Source: Roseomonas sp.
Lineage (GTDB): Bacteria > Pseudomonadota > Alphaproteobacteria > Acetobacterales > Acetobacteraceae
Direction: 5' to 3'
DNA: 8,204 nt
NCBI GenBank assembly: GCA_020249415.1
Contig: JADCFR010000026.1
Span: 1-8,204, forward strand
The first letter of the stretch is position 1. Every line of letters begins with the position of its first letter. Both the position numbers and the translations under genes were made by a program. Shown piece by piece: positions 1 through 6,831 of this stretch. Below the pieces are notes generated by a model. That model saw nothing but the letters and a program-made list of their open reading frames with translations. It did no database searches and was not told the origin of the DNA.

Positions 1-801
1 AATATCGGTTTTGGTTTTTCGGTGCTGGTGCTGGTTTCGCCGGCCATCCTGTTCTTTCTATGGATGCTGTCGCTATCCTTCAAGAATGAGCTCGACAATA
101 CTGATTGGCCGCCGATCTTCATTCCGCAATCACCAACGCTTGATAATTACCGAGAAGTTTTCGCACGCAATGATTTTCTGCGCTTTGCCTGGAATTCCGT
201 GGTGGTGTCCTTCGGCGCCACCGGGATTGCGCTGCTGATTGGCGTGCCGGCGGGCTATGGCATTGCCAAAATGCACGCCATGCGGGCTGCGGCGCTGATC
301 CTGATTGCGCGCATCACGCCGGGGCTTTCCTATCTGATCCCGCTGTTTTTGCTGTTCCAATGGCTTGGCATGACCGGCACGCTGACACCCATTGTCATTA
401 CCCACTTAGTCATCACAGTGCCGATTGTGGTTTGGGTAATGATTTCCTTCTTTGAAGGCCTGCCGCCGGAGTTGGAGGAAGCGGCGCTGGTGGATGGTGC
501 CACCATCTGGCAGGCGTTTCGCTATGTGGCGATGCCACTCGCGCGGCCTGGGATCACCGTTGCCACCATCCTGTCCTTCATCTTTTCCTGGAACAACTTC
601 ATCTTTGCGATGGTGCTGGCCGGCCGCGAAACCCGCACGCTGCCCGTTGCGGTGAATAATATGCTGACCTTTGAGCAAGTGGCCTGGGGGCCGCTTTCCG
701 CTGCGGCCTTATTGGTGACAGCGCCGGTGCTGATCCTGACGCTGGTCGCGCAAAAGCAGATTGTGGCGGGGCTGACGGCGGGTGGCGTGAAGGGGGCGTG
801 A
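1..801 (+). CDS. Sugar ABC transporter permease, CUT1/MalG-like (5' end outside window)
   Basis: Inner-membrane permease subunit of a carbohydrate ABC importer, expected to pair with a second permease, an ATPase and a periplasmic binding protein lying upstream of the window. The frame is open from base 1 (266 visible residues), so the GTG at 22 is probably internal; MalG-type proteins are about 270-290 residues, so only some 10-20 residues are missing. The visible start is the first membrane helix, followed by a periplasmic loop containing DNYREVFARNDF and further hydrophobic helices. The EAA loop that docks on the ATPase begins near base 478 (EAALVDGATIWQAF, then MPLARPG). The C-terminus QKQIVAGLTAGGVKGA is typical of CUT1 permeases. 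The substrate cannot be read from this subunit. It ends 7 nt from the convergent next gene. Family assignment is firm; the sugar is unknown. Confidence 0.93.
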   Translation, partial: NIGFGFSVLVLVSPAILFFLWMLSLSFKNELDNTDWPPIFIPQSPTLDNYREVFARNDFLRFAWNSVVVSFGATGIALLIGVPAGYGIAKMHAMRAAALILIARITPGLSYLIPLFLLFQWLGMTGTLTPIVITHLVITVPIVVWVMISFFEGLPPELEEAALVDGATIWQAFRYVAMPLARPGITVATILSFIFSWNNFIFAMVLAGRETRTLPVAVNNMLTFEQVAWGPLSAAALLVTAPVLILTLVAQKQIVAGLTAGGVKGA

Positions 802-808
802 CCCGCGC

Positions 809-1357
809 CTACTCCGCCGCCGCCTGATTATGCGCCGCCGCATCAATCCCAAGCGCACCCGTAAAGCGGTTGAAAAAGCCGCACAGCGTAATGCGCAAGG
901 TCAGCTCCACAATCTGCGCCTCGGAAAAATGCTCGCGCAGCGCGCGGAACAGGCGTTCGGGCACGCGGTGGCTGTTTTCCCAGGCGGCCACGGCATATTC
1001 CGCCACCAGCCTATCAATCGGCGTGAGGGATGGATGATCAATCCGCCCCGGCAAACCTTCTAAGGCTTCGGTCGGGATGCCTTCCACCGCCAGAAACGGC
1101 CCGTGATGATCAACGCAGTAATCACAGGCATTGAGCTTGGAAACCACCACAATCGCCAATTCCAGATAGCGCCGCGGCAGCGTCCCCGCTGCGCGCAATT
1201 CCATCAGCATCGGCATCAAATGGCGCAAGGCTGCCGGCACATGGGCGAAGACCGCCAATTGCTCCTCAAACGGGCCATAGCCCGTGACATAGCGATGCCA
1301 GATATCCCGGAGCTCCGGTGTTAGTTCCTCGGGCGAGATTTCACGCACACGGGCCAT
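809..1357 (-). CDS. Carboxymuconolactone decarboxylase / AhpD-like family protein
   Basis: A 182-residue all-helical protein of the CMD/AhpD superfamily. The redox motif is intact: C78-D-Y-C81 followed by H85, with E66 twelve residues before the first cysteine. This reproduces the Glu-Cys-Cys-His spacing of mycobacterial AhpD (E118, C130, C133, H137), so a thiol peroxidase or disulfide-relay activity is more likely than decarboxylation, which in true CMD enzymes does not need a CxxC. The start is the ATG at 1357, preceded by AGGAAAGG (1366-1373) at 8-nt spacing. The frame stays open far upstream, but that stretch is antisense to the M20 gene. The gene is divergent from the M20 amidohydrolase, and its stop lies 7 nt from that of the ABC permease. 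The physiological substrate is unknown. Confidence 0.88.
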   Translation of the reverse strand: MARVREISPEELTPELRDIWHRYVTGYGPFEEQLAVFAHVPAALRHLMPMLMELRAAGTLPRRYLELAIVVVSKLNACDYCVDHHGPFLAVEGIPTEALEGLPGRIDHPSLTPIDRLVAEYAVAAWENSHRVPERLFRALREHFSEAQIVELTLRITLCGFFNRFTGALGIDAAAHNQAAAE

Positions 1358-1474
1358 GGCGTTTTCCTTTCCTGAAGGCGTCAAGCTTGCGCTGCCTGTC
1401 CCGTCCCGTCCACCCCTGGACTTGCCTGGGGCACCGCGCGAAACTGCAAGCGACCAATCGAGGAGCCTAAAGCA
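1358..1474. promoter_or_regulatory. Divergent intergenic region between CMD-like and M20 genes
   Basis: These 117 nt must hold the promoters of both divergent genes. Each end carries a good Shine-Dalgarno: AGGAAAGG (1366-1373) for the minus-strand gene and AGGAG (1461-1465) for the plus-strand gene. The middle has a short tandem run, GTCCC GTCCC GTCC, around 1398-1411. I see no convincing sigma-70 -35/-10 pair on either strand and no clear operator palindrome. Confidence 0.5.
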
Positions 1475-2893
1475 ATGCGCAATACGGAAGAAATCTGGCG
1501 GCTGGTGGATGCCAAGGCGCCTGAGGCGATTGAACTCAGCGACCGCGTCTGGGGCATGCCGGAACTCTGCTATGCCGAACACCGTTCCTGCGCCGAACAT
1601 ACCGCCATGCTGGAAGCCCATGGCTTTCGCGTGACGCAGAATGTGGCGGGCATCCCCACCGCGGTGATGGGTGAGGCGGGCGAAGAAGGCCCCATCATTG
1701 CGATCCTTGGCGAGTATGATGCGCTGCCGGGGCTGTCCCAGGAAGCCGGCGTGGCAGAACCGCGCCCCTTGCCGGGCGATGGCAGCGGGCATGGCTGCGG
1801 GCATAATCTGCTGGGTGCGGCTTCGCTTTTGGCGGCGAGTGCGGTGAAGGATTGGCTCGCGCAAAACGGCATCAAGGGGCGCGTACGCTATTATGGCTGC
1901 CCGGCGGAAGAAGGCGGGGCGGCCAAGGGTTTCATGGTGCGCGCCGGCTGCTTTGATGATGTGGATATGGCGATCTGCTGGCATCCGGCAGCGTTTTCGG
2001 CGGTGAATGAACCCGTCTCACTCGCCAATACGCGCATTGATTTCGCTTTCACGGGCCGGTCTTCCCACGCCGCCGCCGCGCCGCATTTGGGCCGCAGCGC
2101 GCTGGACGCGGTGGAACTCATGAATGTTGGCGTGAATTACATGCGCGAACATATGCCATCAGATGCGCGTATCCATTACGCCTATCTGGATGCCGGCGGC
2201 ATTGCGCCCAATGTGGTGCAGGGCACGGCCAAGGTGCGCTATTTGATCCGCGCGCGGGATTTGGTGGAATTGAATGGTCTGGTTGCACGCGTGCGCAAGA
2301 TTGCCGATGGCGCGGCGCTGATGACGGAAACCAGCGTCTCCACCAAGGTGGTGAGTGCGGTATCCAACCTGCTGGGCAATACGCCTTTGGAAAAGGCGAT
2401 GTTTGACAATTTCCAGCGCCTGGGTCCGCCGCAATTCGATGAGGATGATCGCCGCTTCGCTCGCGAAATCCAGGCGACGCTGAAGCCCGAGGATATTGTC
2501 TCGGCCTTTCGCCGCCATGGGCTGACGCCGGAGATGGATTTGCCGCTCTGTGACAAGATCGTGCCGCTGGAAAACAAGGGCTTTGGCGGTGTGGGGTCCA
2601 CCGATGTGGGCGATGTCTCCTGGGCGGTGCCAACCGTGCAGGCGCGCGGTGCTACCTGCGCGGTCGGCACGCCGGGGCATTCCTGGCAGCTCACGGCGCA
2701 GGGCAAATCCGGCATCGCCCATAAGGGCCTGGTGCATGTGGCGAAAATCATGGCCGGCACGGCGGTGGATGCCATCGCCAATCCGGAAATCCTCGCCGCG
2801 GCCAAGGCGGATCACCAGAAGCGCACAACGGCGACGCCTTACATTTGCCCGCTGCCGCCCGATGTGGAGCCACCGATCCAGATGTCGGCATAA
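1475..2893 (+). CDS. M20 family amidohydrolase, AbgB-like (aminobenzoyl-glutamate hydrolase subunit B type)
   Basis: A 472-residue cytoplasmic metal-dependent amidohydrolase, close in length to E. coli AbgB (about 480), which with AbgA cleaves p-aminobenzoyl-glutamate. Catalytic-domain landmarks are GEYDALPG (79-86), GHGCGHN (105-111), PAEEGG (143-148) and CWHP (168-171). The dimerisation/lid domain begins near RSSHAAAAPHLGRSALDAVE (195-214), with H198 at the usual lid position. The C-terminal catalytic segment has STDVGDVSW (375-383) and GTPGHSW (398-404). Likely metal ligands are among C108/H110, E145/E146, H170 and H402. The start ATG has AGGAG at 9-nt spacing. No AbgA partner or AbgT transporter is visible, so the substrate may be another N-acyl or amide compound. 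There is no signal peptide. The family call is strong; the exact substrate is not. Confidence 0.92.
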   Translation: MRNTEEIWRLVDAKAPEAIELSDRVWGMPELCYAEHRSCAEHTAMLEAHGFRVTQNVAGIPTAVMGEAGEEGPIIAILGEYDALPGLSQEAGVAEPRPLPGDGSGHGCGHNLLGAASLLAASAVKDWLAQNGIKGRVRYYGCPAEEGGAAKGFMVRAGCFDDVDMAICWHPAAFSAVNEPVSLANTRIDFAFTGRSSHAAAAPHLGRSALDAVELMNVGVNYMREHMPSDARIHYAYLDAGGIAPNVVQGTAKVRYLIRARDLVELNGLVARVRKIADGAALMTETSVSTKVVSAVSNLLGNTPLEKAMFDNFQRLGPPQFDEDDRRFAREIQATLKPEDIVSAFRRHGLTPEMDLPLCDKIVPLENKGFGGVGSTDVGDVSWAVPTVQARGATCAVGTPGHSWQLTAQGKSGIAHKGLVHVAKIMAGTAVDAIANPEILAAAKADHQKRTTATPYICPLPPDVEPPIQMSA

Positions 2894-2900
2894 AACGCTC

Positions 2901-2913
2901 CGGGGTAACCCCG
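2901..2913 (+). terminator. Short hairpin after the M20 gene, possible weak terminator
   Basis: CGGGG (2901-2905) and CCCCG (2909-2913) form a 5-bp stem with a TAA loop, 7 nt after the M20 stop codon. The following bases are CCTTGCTTTCG, which is not a real U-tract, so intrinsic termination would be weak. The position fits an RNA 3' end. Confidence 0.3.
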
Positions 2914-2941
2914 CCTTGCTTTCGCCTTGAAGGGCGCCCAT

Positions 2942-2995
2942 ATGAGCCGGGTCAGCGTGCTTTTCCGCGCGCCGCGCGCCCTGGCGGCTGCGTGA
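2942..2995 (+). CDS. Possible 17-residue leader peptide upstream of rhlE
   Basis: A short open frame, MSRVSVLFRAPRALAAA, with a plausible ribosome site GAAGGG (2929-2934) at 7-nt spacing. It ends 20 nt before the first arm of the inverted-repeat system in the helicase leader. Nothing marks it as conserved. It may be a chance frame in GC-rich DNA, and it is listed because its position, ahead of alternative RNA structures and a regulated-type gene, resembles a leader peptide. Confidence 0.15.
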   Translation: MSRVSVLFRAPRALAAA

Positions 2996-3015
2996 TCGGA
3001 CCCCCGGCTTGGTTT

Positions 3016-3127
3016 AAGCGCGGCGCGGTTCCGGGCCAGCCAGAACGCTCTTCCCACTTAGGACGGTCCCAATCCCGCGGGGCTTTCTGCCCCAAGCCGC
3101 GCTTGGCCCGGAAGGCTGTGCGCGGCT
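3016..3127 (+). promoter_or_regulatory. Structured leader of the helicase gene with competing inverted repeats
   Basis: Three perfect inverted repeats share one segment. Arm A (AAGCGCGGC, 3016-3024) pairs with 3096-3104. Arm B (TTCCGGGCCA, 3029-3038) pairs with 3104-3113. AGCCGCGC (3095-3102) also pairs with GCGCGGCT (3120-3127), forming a local hairpin whose 3' foot is 4 nt before the TAGGA ribosome site (3132-3136). A-A' and the local hairpin exclude each other. A-A' and B-B' cross, so they would either exclude each other or form a pseudoknot. GGGGC (3079-3083) and GCCCC (3089-3093) add a small hairpin. The repeats are read directly from the sequence; a regulatory role is inference. Confidence 0.4.
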
Positions 3128-3142
3128 GATCTAGGATTCATC

Positions 3143-4459
3143 GTGACCGACCATTTCGAGGCGCTGCGCCTCAACCCCCTTATCCTTCAGGCCTTGAAGG
3201 ATGAGGGCTATAAATCCCCAACCCCCATCCAGGCCCAGGCCATTCCGGCCGTGCTGGAAGGGCGCGACCTTTTGGGCATTGCCCAAACCGGGACCGGCAA
3301 AACCGCGGCCTTCGCGCTGCCCTTGCTGCATAAGCTAGCCGCGCTGAAGGGCCGTCCACCGCGCGGTGGCTGCCGCGTGCTGGTGCTGAGCCCGACGCGC
3401 GAATTGGCGACGCAAATCGCCGAAAGCTTCCGCACCTATGGCAAGCATCTGGGCTTTTCCATCGCCACGATTTTCGGCGGTGTTGGCTTTGGCGGTCAGC
3501 GCCAGGCGCTGGGCCGCGGCATTGATGTGCTGGTGGCAACCCCTGGCCGTTTGCAGGATCATCTGGAACAGGGCTCTGCGCGGCTCGATCACGTCAGCAC
3601 GCTGGTCTTGGATGAGGCTGATCAGATGCTGGACAAAGGCTTCCTGCCGGCCATTCGTCGCCTGATTCGTGCCGTGCCGGCGGAACGCCAGACGCTATTT
3701 TTCAGCGCCACCATGCCCACGGAAATCAACCGCCTGGCCGATGAAATGCTGAAATCGCCGGTACGCGTGGCGGTGGCGCCGGTGGCGACCACGGCCGAGA
3801 AAGTGGCGCAGCGCGTCATTCACGCCAATCGGCAGGATAAGCGCCGCGTCTTGGCGGAATTGCTGCGCGGTGAAGGTGTTGGCCGCGCGCTGATTTTCAG
3901 CCGCACCAAGCATGGGGCGGATCGGATTGTTAATCAGCTGGACCAGGATGGCATCAAGGCCAATGCGATCCATGGCAACAAGTCCCAGAATGCGCGGGAA
4001 GCCGCCTTGGCAGCCTTTCGCGATGGGCGTGCGCCGGTGCTGGTTGCGACGGATATCGCCGCGCGCGGCATTGATGTGGATGGCGTGACCCATGTCATCC
4101 AATTCGATTTGCCGGAAGTGCCGGAAACCTATGTGCACCGCATTGGCCGCACGGCACGCGCTGGCGCGGCGGGGATCGCGATTGCGCTTTGCTCTGGTGA
4201 GGATCGCGACAAGCTGCGCGCGATTGAAAAACTGATCCGCACGCAGATCCCGGCGGAAGATCGTCGCACCGGCGAAGCCGAGGAAGCCGCGCCGGCCCGC
4301 CCGCCACGTCAGCCCCGCCCGCAGCGCGCTGCACCCAAGCCGCGGCAGCAACAGCAGCAGCGATCCCGCCGGGCTTCGGGTGGCGGTGGCGGGCAGGAAT
4401 CGCGCCGCCGTGCGGTCTCTACCCCCGGTTCGGGGCAATTCGGGCGGCTGCCGCGCTGA
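3143..4459 (+). CDS. rhlE: ATP-dependent DEAD-box RNA helicase, RhlE family
   Basis: A 438-residue cytoplasmic RNA helicase that remodels RNA in ribosome assembly or mRNA decay. All core motifs are intact: Q motif ending at Q30 (SPTPIQ), Walker A AQTGTGKT (47-54), PTRELA (84-89), TPGR (133-136), DEAD (157-160), SAT (188-190), the motif V block ATDIAARGIDV (302-312) and HRIGRTARAG (332-341). HGNKSQ (277-282) and the N-terminal FEALRLNP resemble RhlE rather than DeaD, SrmB or RhlB. The tail after residue 370 is disordered and basic, with Pro/Arg blocks, a five-Gln run (402-406), a five-Gly run and Arg clusters, as expected for an RNA-tethering extension. The start is GTG with TAGGA 6 nt upstream and no better ATG nearby. 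A structured leader precedes it and an intrinsic terminator follows. Confidence 0.95.
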   Translation: MTDHFEALRLNPLILQALKDEGYKSPTPIQAQAIPAVLEGRDLLGIAQTGTGKTAAFALPLLHKLAALKGRPPRGGCRVLVLSPTRELATQIAESFRTYGKHLGFSIATIFGGVGFGGQRQALGRGIDVLVATPGRLQDHLEQGSARLDHVSTLVLDEADQMLDKGFLPAIRRLIRAVPAERQTLFFSATMPTEINRLADEMLKSPVRVAVAPVATTAEKVAQRVIHANRQDKRRVLAELLRGEGVGRALIFSRTKHGADRIVNQLDQDGIKANAIHGNKSQNAREAALAAFRDGRAPVLVATDIAARGIDVDGVTHVIQFDLPEVPETYVHRIGRTARAGAAGIAIALCSGEDRDKLRAIEKLIRTQIPAEDRRTGEAEEAAPARPPRQPRPQRAAPKPRQQQQQRSRRASGGGGGQESRRRAVSTPGSGQFGRLPR

Positions 4460-4463
4460 TCTG

Positions 4464-4489
4464 AAAAGCGCTTTTGCGCCAACGCAAAG
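4464..4489 (+). promoter_or_regulatory. Two overlapping hairpins upstream of the rhlE terminator
   Basis: AAAAGCGCTTTT (4464-4475) is a perfect 12-nt palindrome starting 4 nt after the helicase stop. TTTGCG (4473-4478) and CGCAAA (4483-4488) form a 6-bp stem with a CCAA loop. The two share TTT (4473-4475), and the second shares AAAG (4486-4489) with the 5' foot of the terminator that follows, so neighbouring stems compete. This could set the efficiency of the terminator before hemN; function is inferred only. Confidence 0.35.
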
Positions 4490-4514
4490 CCCGGGCCGAT
4501 GGTCCGGGCTTTTT
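4486..4514 (+). terminator. Rho-independent terminator after rhlE
   Basis: AAAGCCCGGGCC (4486-4497) pairs with GGTCCGGGCTTT (4501-4512) over 12 positions with a single G·T pair, leaving a GAT loop, and the 3' arm runs into five T residues (4510-4514). This is a textbook intrinsic terminator for the plus strand. It lies 27 nt after the rhlE stop and ends 8 nt before the hemN start. Confidence 0.88.
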
Positions 4515-4522
4515 GGTGCGGC

Positions 4523-5872
4523 ATGACCCAAGCCGCCCAAGCGCCGGATTCCGGCCTGCTCGCCTATGCCAGCGCCAATCTGCCGCGCTACACCAGCTAC
4601 CCAACCGCGCCGCATTTCACGCCCTTGGATGAGGCTGCCTTGCGCGGCTGGTTGGCGGAAACCAAACCTAATGATGCGCTGTCGCTTTACGTGCATGTGC
4701 CGTTTTGCGCTTCGCTTTGCTGGTATTGCGGCTGCCATACGGCAGTGACGCGTTCCGCTGCGCGCATTGCGCGTTATGGCGCGGGTCTGGCGGAAGAAGC
4801 CCGGCTATTGGGTGCGGTGCTGCCCGCGCATGGCGGTGTGGCCGCTTTGCATCTGGGTGGCGGCACGCCAACCGCGCTGGGGCCGGAAGGGCTGATCGCG
4901 CTGGGTGCAGCTCTTCGCCAGCATTTCCCATTTCAGCAGAACGCCGAGATTGCTGCCGAGCTTGATCCGCGCACGCTCGACACGCGTATGGTTGATGCAC
5001 TGGCGGGCATGGGCCTGACGCGCGCAAGCCTTGGCGTGCAGGATATCTCGCCCAGGGTGCAGCGGTTGATCGGGCGCGTGCAGCCCGCTGAACAAGTCAC
5101 GGTGGCGGTTGAAAGGCTGCGGGCTGCCGGCATTGGCGGCATCAATATGGACCTGATCTATGGCCTGCCGGGGCAGGGGGTAGAGGAGGTTGAAGCCTCA
5201 GCCCGTTTTGCCGCCGATGAAGGCGCGGATCGGGTGGCGGTTTTCGGCTATGCGCATGTGCCCTGGATGAAGTCGCACCAAAAGGCGATCAGGCTTGGGG
5301 ATTTGCCGGATGCGACGCTCCGCATGGCGCAGGCGGAAGCGGCAGCCCGCGTGCTGACCGATGCGGGTTATGTCGCGATTGGGCTTGATCACTTCGCGCG
5401 GCCCGAAGATGCCATGGCGCGGGCGGCTGCTTCAGATCGGCTGCGGCGCAATTTCCAAGGCTATACAACGGATGACGCGCCGGTACTGCTCGGCCTGGGC
5501 GCCTCGGCGATTGGTCGTTGCCGCGCCGGTTTCTTTCAGAATAATGCTGATGAACGCGGCTGGCTTGCGGCGGTGGAAGCCGGGCGGCTGCCGATTGCGC
5601 GCGGGCGCGCCTTCAGTGGCGAAGATCTGACCCGCGCGGAGATCATTGAACGCATCATGTGCGATCAGGCCTTGGATCTTTCGAGAGTCCCGGCTGAAAT
5701 TTTAGCGAGCGCGCGGCCAAAGCTAGATTCGCTCATTGCCGATGGGCTGGTGGTGGAAGGCGCTGGGCGCCTGGCGATGACCGCGAAGGGCGCGCGCTTC
5801 CTGCGGCATTTGGCCGCGTGTTTCGATGCCTATTTGGCGCCGGCGGCCACGCGCCATAGCGCCGCGGTTTAA
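4523..5872 (+). CDS. hemN: Oxygen-independent coproporphyrinogen III oxidase (radical SAM)
   Basis: HemN decarboxylates two propionates of coproporphyrinogen III to give protoporphyrinogen IX without O2, in haem (and any bacteriochlorophyll) synthesis in the cytoplasm. From the ATG at 4523 the protein has 449 residues. Its cluster motif is C62-x3-C66-x2-C69-x-C71, with Y56 before it, which matches E. coli HemN numbering exactly and supports this start. Further signatures are GGGTP (112-116), a GVQD segment, the INMDLIYGLPG block, and RNFQGYTT in the C-terminal half; this is true HemN rather than HemW, which lacks the CxC. The frame extends to an ATG at 4499, but that codon sits at the loop of the terminator and has no ribosome site. 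The site for 4523 is weak (GGTG at 4515-4518). No FNR-type palindrome is visible upstream. Confidence 0.95.
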   Translation: MTQAAQAPDSGLLAYASANLPRYTSYPTAPHFTPLDEAALRGWLAETKPNDALSLYVHVPFCASLCWYCGCHTAVTRSAARIARYGAGLAEEARLLGAVLPAHGGVAALHLGGGTPTALGPEGLIALGAALRQHFPFQQNAEIAAELDPRTLDTRMVDALAGMGLTRASLGVQDISPRVQRLIGRVQPAEQVTVAVERLRAAGIGGINMDLIYGLPGQGVEEVEASARFAADEGADRVAVFGYAHVPWMKSHQKAIRLGDLPDATLRMAQAEAAARVLTDAGYVAIGLDHFARPEDAMARAAASDRLRRNFQGYTTDDAPVLLGLGASAIGRCRAGFFQNNADERGWLAAVEAGRLPIARGRAFSGEDLTRAEIIERIMCDQALDLSRVPAEILASARPKLDSLIADGLVVEGAGRLAMTAKGARFLRHLAACFDAYLAPAATRHSAAV

Positions 5873-6831
5873 GCTGGGGCTAAGTTCAATCGCCGCAGCA
5901 GCGCGCGTTCTTCATCCATGGTTCGGCGCATCGCCTCCCGATAGGCAGGCCCATCCAGTAGGATCAGCGGCTGATTGACGCGTTCCAGGAATTGCAGATG
6001 CGCGGGGTCTTGCGCGGCGGCAGCGAAAGCCTCCGCCAGCACGCGCACCACGCCGGCATCCATCCCGCGCGGGCCGATCAACCCGCCGGGACTATCCACC
6101 ACAATATCCAAGCCCTGTTCCTTCAGGGTGGCAATTTGCGGAAACCGCTTGGCGCGGGTGGAGGTATAAATCGCGAGCAAGCGCAATTGCCCCGCTTCCA
6201 CCATCGGTGCCCAGCCTGATGCCTCTGACGCGAAATCAATCTCCCCGCCCAGCAATGCGCGCAGCGTGTCCGAGGTGCCGCGATAGGGCACATGGGTCCA
6301 GCTTAAGCCGCGCTGAAAGCCGATGCGTTCCACCACCAGATGTTGCGTGGAACCAATACCCAGCGTGCCGAAATTCAGCTTGCCCGGATTGGCGCGTGCG
6401 TGATCGAGCAATTGTTCAAGGCTCTGCCAGGGGGAATCCGCGCGTACCACCAGGCCCATGACGAAGCCGGTGATTTGCAGAATGTAAGTCAGGTCATTGA
6501 TCGGATCATAGGGCGGGCGGGGATTGAGCAGCATTTGCCGCACCACGCCGACATGCATTTGCGAAATCGTATGGCCATCGGGCCTGGCTTCCTGCAGCGC
6601 CATCGCCCCCAGAATGCCGGAAGCGCCACCGCGATTTTCCACCACCACCGGCTGGCCGAGGCTACGCGAGGCATGATCCGCCATGATGCGAAAGCCGATA
6701 TCCGCCGGCCCGCCGGCCGCCCAGGGGATGATCAGGCGAATGGGCCGGTCCGGAAAACGCGGCTGCGCCAGCGCCGGTATGGCGAGCAATGCCGAAGCAC
6801 CAAGCGCCGCACGACGGGTGATCTGCACCAT
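5869..6831 (-). CDS. Tripartite tricarboxylate transporter (Bug family) substrate-binding protein
   Basis: A periplasmic solute-binding protein of the Bug/TctC family, which captures carboxylates or other small metabolites for a TctAB membrane pair. It is 320 residues from the ATG at 6831, which has GGAGG (6841-6845) at 9-nt spacing; an in-frame ATG at 6855 lies upstream of that site and is less likely. The export signal is ITRRAALG (4-11), a hydrophobic core and a probable cleavage after ALA (A22). The twin arginine makes Tat export possible, although the motif is incomplete. Family landmarks are FPDRPIRLIIPWAAGG (26-41), D44 at the ligand-binding Asp position, VVVENRGGASGILGA (62-76), and VPYRGTSDTLRALLGGEIDF (181-200). 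No TctA or TctB gene is in the window, so it appears to be an orphan. Its stop overlaps that of hemN. Confidence 0.93.
   Translation of the reverse strand: MVQITRRAALGASALLAIPALAQPRFPDRPIRLIIPWAAGGPADIGFRIMADHASRSLGQPVVVENRGGASGILGAMALQEARPDGHTISQMHVGVVRQMLLNPRPPYDPINDLTYILQITGFVMGLVVRADSPWQSLEQLLDHARANPGKLNFGTLGIGSTQHLVVERIGFQRGLSWTHVPYRGTSDTLRALLGGEIDFASEASGWAPMVEAGQLRLLAIYTSTRAKRFPQIATLKEQGLDIVVDSPGGLIGPRGMDAGVVRVLAEAFAAAAQDPAHLQFLERVNQPLILLDGPAYREAMRRTMDEERALLRRLNLAPA

Noticed and set aside
1358..1984. Upstream extension of the CMD-like open frame on the minus strand
   Set aside because: The frame stays open for about 209 extra codons, but this crosses the intergenic region and runs antisense to the M20 gene; the ATG at 1357 has a good ribosome site and gives the normal family length.
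2159..2941. 260-codon minus-strand open frame within the M20 gene
   Set aside because: Antisense to a well-supported gene, with a composition typical of GC-rich shadow frames (His, Arg, Gln, Ala) and no recognisable domain.
3016..3130. 6S RNA or SRP RNA in the rhlE upstream gap
   Set aside because: I could not find the SRP core motif or a long hairpin with a central bubble and paired ends; the repeats fit a leader better than either RNA.
4402..4436. CAG-rich repeat in the helicase tail as an unstable repeat
   Set aside because: The run is short, mixes CAG and CAA, and lies in a disordered tail where glutamine and arginine runs are common.
3695..4738. 347-codon minus-strand open frame across rhlE and hemN
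   Set aside because: It covers two strong gene calls and an intrinsic terminator, has no family signature, and is explained by codon bias on the opposite strand.
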